This document shows positions 37,101 through 49,100 of a stretch of 64,000 nt of DNA, one piece after another. The notes under the pieces were generated by a model. That model worked only from the letters and a program-made list of their open reading frames with translations. It searched no databases and was not told where the DNA came from. Location of the stretch: assembly GCA_030386875.1 (NCBI GenBank), contig CM059566.1, positions 41,328,068-41,392,067 on the forward strand. Direction: 5' to 3'. A program made the translations under genes and the position numbers. The first letter of the stretch is position 1. Each line of letters begins with the position of its first letter. This DNA comes from Morinoia aosen (taxonomy: Eukaryota; Arthropoda; Malacostraca; Amphipoda; Talitridae).

Positions 37101-40100
37101 CATTTGTGGTTCACGTTACATTACTCACTGCTTCACCACATTTGTGGTTCACATCACATTCCTGTTTACTTCACCACATTTGTGGTTCACGTCACATTAC
37201 TCACTGCTTCACCACATTTGTGGTTCACGTTACATTACTCACTGCTTCACCACATTTGTGGTTCACGTTACATTACTCACTGCTTCACCACATTTGTGGT
37301 TCACGTTACATTACTCACTGCTTCACCACATTTGTGGTTCACGTCACATTCCTGACTGGTTCACCACATTCACAACAACACCCTTGCCCCTCGGCAGTGT
37401 CAGCAACGCCTTCAGAAGTGCACCAGCACGTGGCCATCTTGTGGCGCTCCGACAGCCACCGCATCAAGTTCACGTGGGTGCCCAAGCGCTGGGATGCCGA
37501 CGAGACGCTCTCCTCAGACGGCCCGCACTCGCGCTTTAACTCGTCCAGCGCTGTGCTGACTGCGTCCATAGAACGCCTCCTGACCACGGACGCTGCGCTG
37601 CCTTATGAGACGGAGCTGCAGGAGCTGTTTGACGAGCATGCACACGGCATTCTCTGGCGCATCCTCACGCGCCTCTCGCACTGGCATGAGGCGCTCTGGA
37701 TGAGCCTCAGTAAGGATGATCTCTACATGGTCTTCTCCATGATGGCCACAGTCGTCCTCATCATCGGCATTGGCTTCCTTATGCACTATAAAGTGTGAGT
37801 ACCTGAGTTGATATTTGTTAGGATTTCTTGCTCTTGTTAAATATTTTTGCGCCTCTCGCACTTTTGTTTTTGTTGTATACATCCATATCTGTTGTATATG
37901 TACATCCTTGTCTGTATTTATTACATGAACAAATTATTTTCCTTGCTGACTGGAGCCTCCCGAGGGAATACAACTATTGTTTAGATACATATGGGAATTA
38001 GTGCTCTCAGGAAGAAAGTGTGAAGTTCCTAGCTGAAGGTCAAGTTTTGTTTTTGAAACCTTTTGTTGAAATGGAATAGTTTTTTATTTTGTTACGGACC
38101 CTATTTCTTTTTTCACTGCTGTCCTCCTTCTATAACTTATTACATTACTTCCTTCTTCAATTATTTTCTTATTTCACAAACTTCTTTCAATCTTGCTGTT
38201 TCTATGGGCAGGGTGTAAGAGCACTCTTATTTGAGCACTAAATGGTACCGTCCTTTTTTCCTATGATGGTAACACATTTTATGTTTTTAGGAAGGCTTAA
38301 AATCAAGTCATAATGTAACCTATTTGGTTAGTGACTTTAGACACTATTGACTCGTGGACGCTAGCAATAATTCTATTATCTTGTTGGCTGTCTCGCCAAT
38401 AACTATAATGCAGCAAGCTCTACAACCAAATCGATTCCGCTGACTGTATTATAATTTGACTGCTCGAACCGTGAAGTTGTGCCAGGGTGCACGAGTTTAT
38501 TGAAAGCTAAAGGGAAGTGATCCGTGGCTTCTTGAGTGTTTCGTGGTATTAAGTATTGGATGCCATTTGTGTGACGAATGTTTTTGACATCTTTCAAGTC
38601 AACAGAGTACAGCAGTTTGTTGCTCAATTTTAATGCTTCCCATGTAAAAATAATATTTCTTGTCTAATGCTGACGAATTCAGTATGTTAATAGGTAAACG
38701 GAAAGTTGTTTCTCCTACTCCATGTCTCTGTGGAGTAAGAATGTCTATTACGAATATTCCTCACGAGAAGTGAAGGGATATTCACTTATCTGATGGGAGG
38801 AAAAGAAAGCACCCTATTTCTCTCAAATGCCCGTTTCTGAGCAACAAGATTTCAAATGCACGTTTCTGAGCAGCAAGAAAGAGGAAGAATACCTGACGGC
38901 AAAGGGCGTCAACCTCAACCCCAGTGCATCGAACGGAACCTCCAAATCTCCTCAGCTCCCCATTCATGAACTGCGTGGGGAGACCTACAATGGCATGGTG
39001 AGCAGTGTTGCCTTTTCTCGGGCCAAAATTTTGAAACCTCAACTCTTGAGGCATAAATTTACCAATATAAGTTTGAACTTTGGTTTGATAAAGTTGAGAA
39101 TTTTGATCCGAGTAGAAACAATCATGATATTCAATGACATAAGTGAGATGTAAAAATGTTACGTTTCCTTAGCTTTATTTTCACGAACAGTAGCCATTCG
39201 TTTATGGAATATTGAATGCACAAGGCATGTCATCACATCCTGTGCATAAGAACAGAAAGATTATTAGGCATGTCAAACTTTAGAATGAAAGTAATGGTTG
39301 CTGTGGAAAAAGACAGCAATTAAACAAAAAAGACGGTCCTTAACAAAACAAAACAAAACCTTGTCCTCTTCCAACAACAGAAACCTCTATCCAGTTAACA
39401 GCTCGAAAAAAATCAATTTTCCATCAGGGAGCGTTTATTCGCTTACATGGAATACTTATATCTCCCTGAGGAGTACAACAGCAAATATGTATGCCTTACA
39501 TCTGTGAAAAACCTTTTAAAAATCATTGCTGTACGGCATGTGATGTTTAGTTTACTGGTTCCAAGCTGAAAGTTGGATAGGAAATCCTTTTTCTATTTTG
39601 CTACAAACCGTCTTTTTAGGTTCAGAGTACTGTCTTATTTTTCAGCACGTTTTAATTTCTTCAAGTATTATCTTTTTCCATGAAATTCTTTTTATTGTTC
39701 CTATTCGCAGAGTGTGGGGACGCACCTTTAGAGCATAGATTCCTAATCCTTTTCTTCCAAATTAAATGGTACCTTCTTTTGTGAAAGCACCTTTATTGGG
39801 GTGAGAGAGACTTGTACTAACGTATCCAAAATATCACACCTGCCACGCACTGCAGGAAATAGTTTATGTACTGGCCTGATAGTTGCTGACCTCGCTTGGA
39901 AGTTCTTGTGGGAAGTTATTAGTTGCACGATACGGAATTTCTGGATCAGTGCGTCTGGGGTGAACCATAATTTTTAAACCTATTAACGACTTAACTGCTT
40001 CACATCAGGCTCATGTGATTGTGAGAATGCCATCAATCTTGTTAAGGTTACTCAGCGTTATGTTGATGGTGACCCAGTGTGACCGTTATAACTCATAGTG

Positions 40101-43100
40101 AGGCCTGAGTTGAGAGTTAGGTAGGCCATCTTTTTGTTGAAATGAAATGTTTTTGTTATCTTGAGGACCACCTTTTATCGGTTCACTGCTGTCCTGTTTT
40201 TCAGCACCTACTAATTTTTTCTTCAACTTGTATCTTGTTTCATAATCGTCTTTCTCAACTAACTGTTTTTATGCCCCTTTGGCATAGATTCCGCTTTCTC
40301 TTACCTCTATACAAAATGGTGCTTTCGACCTTCCTCTCTTCGAAACGCTCTGTTAGGGAGGCCTAAACTAACATCTAATCTAATCTGCAACTCATAGTAA
40401 ACTCTGTTGTTCAGGTGCGTCTTTTGAAGCCTGGATGTCGAACGATTGTTCTTCTTTGTGACTCGCACACCAAACCCAAGCTGATGTCCATGTTCTATAA
40501 AAGCTGCTGGCCCTACAGACGGTGGGTGTTTGTGTCGAAGACAGGAGTTGCTAGTTAGGACGCGACATTATCCCTTTACCGTCAAAGTAGATTTCTGAAT
40601 CCAGTTTCATAAGCAGCTCTAATGTATTTTATTCCTTGGGAAATTTGTGCCCTAGTGTGTTCGTTGAAGTTCATTGTCGGGTGGCAGTCACTTTCTCGTT
40701 GTGATGTTGGTGACGACATGATACCGGTGCCAGTTTAATGACAGTGACTGTGATAACGGTAATATGAGTACAGAAATACTGACGTTAAGGGTTAATTGTT
40801 GCCAGTGTTTATAGCAGTGCACTCGACACGCTTCGAAAGAAATGCTCTTACATTGTGTGCTTTAATAACGTATTTTATTGACGTTTTGCTACTGAGAGCT
40901 TTTTAAATGTGAATAAATGCAAGTCGCGTCGGTAGTGATTGCAATTTCAAAGTGCCTCGAATTACTGAATAAAATGGCTCTATAATTACGATATAGGAAA
41001 TGAAGCGCGGTTAGATATTGGAAGACTAATTTAATGGAAGCTTATAACAGGAGTTTTGAAGCTGTCAATCTGAAAATATCCAGCGTGCCTCAAAACTTAT
41101 GAAGTTAACTGTAGAGTTCAAACTGAGTGGAACTTAATACCTGCTATTTTTTATTTTGAGCAGTTTTTTGCTTACCTTTTAACTTTATTTCCACATAGTG
41201 TATAATAGAGTTTACCGTTCCTTGAGCTACTGCATTGTAAATTAACCATTTCTCGTCTTATAAAAGTAATGAAATCCATTAAGGTGTCCAAATATCAAAA
41301 CTAGTTGTTACCTACATCATCATGGGCCGCTAATTTACAGGAACAAGACGCTGATGTTTGGCTTCTTAAACATGGAGCGCCACTCCGCCATGGAGTGGTA
41401 CAAGAGGATCCTCCTGCTGGGACTACCGGAACCCCGGGACTTGAAAATCAACCCCAAGAACACCATAGGAACTGTGATCGCTCTCAACGGACACAGAAAG
41501 TACTACTGCCTCTACCACGCCAAGCACCCAGAGGACTCCAGAAAGGTAGGTTCACGTTTGGCCAGGTCTACCGGCAAACTTTCGTCTTCAGAGATAAATT
41601 GGCTCTTTGTCTTAGCCGAAATGATGAAGCAGTACGTGGTCTTCAGGGATGAATTGGCTCTTGGTCGTAATGGAAATGATGATGCAATACGTGGTCTTCA
41701 GGGATAAGTTGGCTCCTGGTCGCAATGGAAATGAGGCGATACGTGGTCTTCAGAGATAATTTGGCTCTTGGTCTTAATGGAAATGATGATGCAATAGGTG
41801 GTCTTCAGGGAAAAATTGGTTCCTGGTCGTAATGGTAATGATGAGGCAATACGTGGTCTTCAGGGATAAATTAGCTCTTGGTCGTAATAGAAATAAGACA
41901 ATACGTGGTCTTCTGAGAATGAATTACAATGAGGCGTCATAGAAATAAAAATGCAATACTTGGTCTTCTGAGTATGAATTAGACTTTGGTCTTCACGGAG
42001 ATAAAAATATTATACGTAGTCTTCTCAGTATGAATTAAAATGTAGTCTTAAAGGAAGTGAAAATGTAAATACATATCAGCTTTTGGAGGTCTGAAAAAAA
42101 TAATTATAATAACAATCATAGTAATAATAACGCTGTATGAACAGTATTTTTCAAATACATCAGCATTTGGTTTTTACAGAAATGGCTCTAGTTTGTCTGT
42201 CATTGAACGTATGGTATTATTTGCAAGGCAGAGCTAATCATTATTATTTTATTAACTAAAGATGGTTGTCTTCAGTAAGTACCATACTTAATTTTAAGTC
42301 CTCGATAGATTTCTAATTTTATGGCTGGCTAGTGCCGGTACTAGGTAAATTTATAATTAAGTTTCGGGAAAAATCACTAGATATGACTTGCACTCTTAGT
42401 CCGAAGCGCAAATGCTCAAGAATTTATATTTTACTTATAAATTTCATCTCATATGGATTGCTACCAGTGCTGCTGTCGGTATTGCTATTTTGTTGGATGC
42501 TTTGTTAGTGCAACCTTTGAGATACAATGACTTATTATTTTCACCTGCCGTTGCTTAAGTTGCAGCGAAAGATGTGGCGTGTACAGAAATAGAACTTGGA
42601 CTTAATCAAAGATACAGGCATATTTCTATTCCCCTATTTAGGTATGCAAATACTCCTTTGTAATGTGTTAAATGAGAGTAATGGGTGGGAAAAGTTATCG
42701 ATATTACTTTCAATGAGCTGTTCTGTTGGAACCACATAGCTCCACATCTCAGCTTGATACTATTGCAGACACACGTCAGTCGAATTTTTCGTCTATTCCT
42801 TCATCCACTAAAATTGCGTTGTGTATGGTTTTCTTCTCGTACTTGTAACTCGTTAATATTTAAAACCCAACTTTAGCCCTATCCGCCCAATAGCCTCAAT
42901 CGTGCTCCTCTTGTATGCCAGTCTCTGGAGTTCAAGAGCAATAGCTCAGAAGAAGCGCATCAGCTAACCATGTTCAACAGTGTTTATCGCTAAATGTTAC
43001 AGGTTTTCTATAGCTCATCATCGTGTGCTTTTCATTTGGCTATTGCTTTGCATACAGCATCAGTCTGAGCAAGAAGCTTCCCACTCTCTATGCCCTCTCA

Positions 43101-46100
43101 TGTTAGCTGTATTGTTTTATTTCTTTATTACTTAAGAACGTTCATTTTCTATCCTACCTCTGGATTTAATAAACTCGTCATGCAGTTTTGAACGGACCTT
43201 AACTCAAACCATAATGTGTCGTGCAATTGGCCATTTTATTTTTCTCCGAGCGATTTACTGCTGTACCCATCACCCTTTCCCGTCAAAGGGGATTTCAAAA
43301 TCCACCTTCATCTTCTTAAACAGCTCTAATATATTCTATTCCTAGAGCTGTTTGTGCCCTAATATGTTCTTCGATGTTCATTGTCGAGTGGCAGTCACTT
43401 CCTCGTTGTGTTGCCTGTGCCAGTTTAATGCTGGTAGTTGTGATGACGGTAATCTGAGTACTAAATGCGGACATTAAAGGTTTAGTTGGATGCTTTGAAC
43501 ATCTCACACAAATCCACACATTAAGGAGTCAATATAGCACCTTGGAAATCCCGTGCCCCAGAAAATGTCCAACACTAGGCATTCTGCACAATAAGGCGCC
43601 GCCCTTTAGGCAAGTTACCTGTATTTCATGGAGATCAAAGTTACTCAGCTGAGCTCTGAGGCTAGTGCTTTGAGTTTTTCACATATCGGTTAATGTGATG
43701 AAAAGGCTGGACCTTGCATATTTTCTTAGTAGTTTCTAATGGATAAATTACCCTTTAGAATGCGATCAAAAATTGCTGTGAGCAATATTTTTTCCAGTTT
43801 TCAAAATGGTCTCTCCATAACCCTTCATAGGAAAGATGTAAAATACAAACGCGAAGCGATGAAGTTTTTAATCCGGAAGTGTAGTTCTGGACTCGATGTC
43901 TCACCTGCGTAGGTGACTCCCCTTCATTCCAGGATTTGCGAATAGTTCAGGGAGAATAATCGGTCAGTAACTTTCCAATTCTCTTTCAGTTCTGTACTTC
44001 AGTTATATTTTATGTCAGTCACTGTACTTCCAGTGTGATGTGCTGCGGTGTATTATGTTTCTCCAACGTATGAAGTGCGTTAAAGAAACTTGCCGCGTAC
44101 CATGTGGGAATGTTTTGGGAGGATTGATAAACTTGTGATGTGCAACTTATTTCTTATCTCATTGGCGTATATTGTATAAGAAATTTCATCTTGCTTTTGA
44201 ACAAGCTTCTCAGTTCTCATGCTCAAAAGGTTTGCGAGAACTATTCGCTTCCTCTACCTGGCTTTCATAAATATACCGTACAATCTTCCAGAGTTGTTGC
44301 AGCGAGTTCCTCGCTTTGTCGGCACAATTACTATAGAGAGGAATGAATAATGCCTATATAGTTGACTGTGTAAATCGCGCTTTGTAAATACAACGATGCT
44401 GATGGCAGTTAGCAGGTTTTTTAACTTTGGGAGCAAAGTTGTATTTAGTCTAATAAGACGACCAATTTCTTTGAGTTGTGGCATAAGTTAATGTCAAAAC
44501 TCTTTGCATGTTTTGGGTTTCTAGGGTTTTCACGGAGTATAATTCAGTACGTAGAATGATGCGTTGCTTATTGTATGCATTTTTTTCTACCTGCTTGTGC
44601 TCTTTACTTTTAATCAGCTCTTTATTTTAATCACCCTCGCTGTTTTATGTTGAAGTGATTTTTTGCCCCTTTTTTGCATAGTTACTTGGTTAAATTAGTG
44701 TTATAATTTACTAGAAATGCGATTGCAAGCAGACTTTTTATTCATTTTTATTTGACCCCTGCATATTATGTCGCACTTTTTATTGTGACCAGTGGCTGAT
44801 ATAGACACGTGCTGTAAATTTAATGGTCGTGGAGTGAGGCTTACTGTATTCGTGCAGTCCAAGACTGCCATCTCGTTTTTGGTTAGAAGTTAGAATAGGG
44901 GAAAAGCCCTATAGAGCTTTGTGAATGTGAGCGTTGTAACGTTCTCTAATATTATCATGAACCTGAGACAATATTGAAATGCGATGCAAGACCGTAGATT
45001 CACAAAGCTTTTCGAATGCCATAGTATGGTTCAGCATTGTCGTTGAGTACAGTTGATTGATTTTCAACCCTCTCCAATCGGAACTGTAACTCTGGCCTGG
45101 CCACTGTAATAGTCCAGTTGCAGCACTGCTGTCACTATACCCGCCACTGGTTACGGCACGCTAAGTTCAGTTGTTGACTGCACCGAACTAAATTTCCGCA
45201 GACGGACGTCTTGTACGAAGATGGCGGTTGTGAACTGCGCAGACGCGTAAGTTGCTTGCACTTTTTTTTGCTTACGCTAAATCCTAATCTCCTTCATGGA
45301 AAACGCTTATCTTCAGCGGAAAGTTAATGTTATATTAAAATTTATTATTAATTTAGTTAGATTTGTTCTTTGTTTTTTTCTGTTGCTATTTCATTCGAAG
45401 TGTTCTTTCATTTTCACACTGTGGCTGTTTCTGTATTTTTTTTGTAGGATTTCCCCATTTTGTTTGTTTTACTTTTCATTTTCAAGAATCGGTGCATTAC
45501 GATTTCAATTCCGATTTACGAAACAAAGTTTCTTCATGCTGCCCCTCTTAGTTACTGTACCAACCTATTTTCGTTGAACTCCGATAAATCTCCCTCAATC
45601 AATTCCCTTCTTCAATTCCAGTGAACGGGGAGTTGAAAAACACCCAAATTCTAGTCTCTATTAGAAAAAAATTAGTACCAAATATAGGGATCAGCTATTG
45701 GATTTGTTGATCCTCGTGACTGTGACGAGCAGATGCAACGGTGATATTCTCTACAGTGCTTGATTTTAACCTCTTCATACTTCCACAATGTTACGTTCGT
45801 GTATTGATGATATCAAATGCTCTCTTGGCATTCCGTCGTTAATGTTGCATTCAAGCTATTAGACAGTGAACTCAAGAATGTTTTTCGCCTTATTTTAAAT
45901 ATTTTTCTAGGTCAAGGTATAGTTGAGCCTTTTGTACAATTATTAGTTGTTATTCTATATGGTAGTGAGTTTAGATCTCGGTTCCAGTACAGGCCTATCG
46001 TAGATTCGGCCGCACTATTTTTTTTATACATCTACGTTGTTCTTTACGTATTGCTAAGCAAACCTCGTTATTCTTTTCGGTTTGCAAATTTGGATGAGTG

Positions 46101-49100
46101 CTCATGAAAGAAGAACGCCTCTATAATTAAGGTGAATTTGTCAAATCGTCATCCAAAAATTCTTTTGTTTTCATGGTCTTCTCTTCAATGTTCCGTTCAT
46201 TCTTGCTGCATTTTCCCCCTAGAGATCTTTACTTTAGTGTAACGCTTGCTCTCAATTTTTTCAGCTCCTTTTGTAAGTTAATAGCAAAACCAATCAATCG
46301 AGGTCTATCGCAATTCCTAATCCTTCAGAGTTGTAATCTCATCGGCCAAAAACAACACAAGTTCAACTCCAATAGATTTGAGATTGATGCTTGTAGTCTT
46401 CAGCTACCTCTAAGTCTAGCTAATGCACTTTTAATAGTCGTGAAGTTATCAACTACTAGAACCGCTACGCATTAAGATCTGTTAGTCCCCTGGCTCATTC
46501 AAAACTGACGGTTTTTATTACACTAAAAAGCTTCGCTGTATTTAGCAACTTTCTGGATCTTGATCACTAACAAGCAACCTCCTTATCTCATCACAATGAT
46601 TTTTCATATGTGTGATAGCTCGAAAGACACCCTGCTTTTCTATTTTTTCAGATTGCTTTCGAATTCTCCCCAGTTGCAATTACTTCAATAATTTTTAATA
46701 GATTCAGTTTTAACTTCAGATTGATCGTGCATTCTCTCTTATATTTTCGCACGGATCCGGAGTTTTAGAGCCGGTCTTTCGACAAGGATCATGCGAGCTG
46801 AGTAGCTCCTGTTACCGGAAGAGAATGATTTATTAGGTGTTAATAATTTATTACACAACGCGTAGATAAGAGCTGATCAGAGAAAGAGCCGACTGGCAGC
46901 ACAAGTTTAAGTTTCTTTGCGAAAACCTTACAGGTGATTGCCGTTCGACTTCGCGGCCTCCATCCAAGCTAGTACGGACCTGATCACCACATCGCTTGAT
47001 ATTGGGGCCCTGTGTTAGGAAACATTGTTGATGCTTTGTGAGGGAAGAACACACACAGGCTGAATACAAGATAGAATTACATGTTATGATTAGATGGAAA
47101 CTTTCTGATCAGAGCAGACATGGTTAAGGGGTATAATTAATATTTGAGAACAGATCTTGAAACGACATGGCAATTCGTTAGGGCATTCTTAGTCGCGCTT
47201 CTTGCAGCTCAAAGCCGAATGCATCACCTGAGTATGGATAGGATTCGTAGAGTTAAAATCATTGATGGATAGTGAATAACTTCCTGATGACTCGCAATTT
47301 TTTTAATTATCTAACGCGAAGACGTCGCATACAATCGCGAAAATATGAATGATTTTCATGTACAATATTCTATTTGCGTCTCCGATTCTGCTGCACCATT
47401 TTTTAGTCGAAGATTTGGTAGAGCTTCCTGTAGCCTAGTTGAAATTGAATAGGTTTTTTGTCTTTTGACAAAACATCTTTTTTTCGGTTCATTGCTGTCC
47501 TGTTTTCAGCGCCTATTACTTTCTTCTTGGACTATTATCTTTTTTCATAAACTTTTCACAATTTTGGCTGTATCTCTGCGCAGCGTGTGGGGACATTTTG
47601 TTGCGCATAGATTTGTTTCGTTAATTCAATATTAAATGTCCCCATCCTCTTTTCTCTTTTGGGAACACCTTTGTTGTGGTTTGAGATTAAATCAATTGGC
47701 TGCTTCTTTGCAACTGTTTCAGTGACACCATTCTCGTCTTTAATAGTGCTCTTTTGAATTAACTATCCGATCCTGTCTGGATGCATTTCATTTTCAAAAT
47801 ATTTACTGCTTTTAAAATTTTAATTGATATGTTTCAACATTAATAAATTATTCGTATGAGTAATGTAATTTTTTGGACTGCAGCGCCGTGACAGCGACAG
47901 CGAGTCAGAGACTTCAGGCAGTGACATCGAGGTGGGCTCCAAGAAGAAAGATTCCATTACAACAAACGTGAGTTATCTTCTTTTTCGTCTAGGACTTGTA
48001 AAATATTTATATTTCAGTGATGAAATCAGATTTTCCGTCTTTAGTTATGGATTGAGAACAAATTTTATTTGTTAGTAGTTTTGAAAAGCCATGCTATGCT
48101 AACAATATTTTAAATAATTTTTTGGCTTGATATCGAACAGAAGTTGAATGGGCTCTTAATTTCACTAAACATCTTGGGTGCTCAAATGTTTTTACAGCAA
48201 TAAATTTTCTCATTGCCTTTTCTAAATAGAATTTCTAGTTGACAAAATTGCAGATAATTCACAGTCGTATCACTGAACACAAGATACATAAATTGAGGTT
48301 GTTATTTTTAAAAATTACCCTCAGGAAGATACAACTATTGTATCTATGGGAGTTAGCCCTTCCTGGGGGAAAATGTGAGATCTCGAGCTGAGAGTTAGGT
48401 AGGCCTTCTTTTTGTTGAAATAATTTTTTTGTTATGCTAAAGACCATCTTTTTTCTATTCATTGCTGTCCTGTTTTTCAGCACCTACTACTTTCTTCTTC
48501 AACTTTTATCTTGTTTCATGAACTTTTTCCCAACGTACTACTGTTTTTATGCACCTTGTGCATAAATTCCGCGTTTCCGCGTCCTTGCTCTCTTTGGAAC
48601 ACCTTTGTTGCGGCGAGAGAAGCTTAAACTAACATCTGCTCCAGTCCAATCCGTTGTCGCGCACACAACCAAATGTGGAATTTTTGAATTGAGCCGGAAC
48701 GTGCTCAGCACGCGTCGAGCTGCGAAATGAATGTGCAAAAACCTATTGACAACTGTTTCTGTTGTTTCCTTTACATGATTTTAATCACCATCTACAACTT
48801 TTACGGTGTTATGCAGGACAAAAGTAAATCACTCCAAACGCGTGAAACATCTGAATATTCATGAAGCATTCATTTCCCACTCCACCAATGAACTAAATGA
48901 AAAATAAACGATTTGAACTGCTTTAGATTTGAATATCAAGTATTCTCTGTTGGTTTTCTTGAATTCAGTTAATTAGTTCCCCTTATTTTTCTTGGGTTCC
49001 GAAAAAGTTCCTGACTTATTAAACAATGTGAAAAAGACGGGTTTTCTTTGGAAAGAATACTTGTGAATACTCATAGATACTTCAATTTATTGTATATTCC

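Noticed and set aside
36596-37397. 400-codon open frame joined to exon 10
   Set aside because: Its first two-thirds are translation of the 38-bp minisatellite; exon 10 has a good acceptor and matching phase from exon 9.
41546-41707. Extended open frames past exon 13
   Set aside because: They run through a consensus donor (gtaggt) into the tandem repeat, and the conserved sequence stops at the donor.
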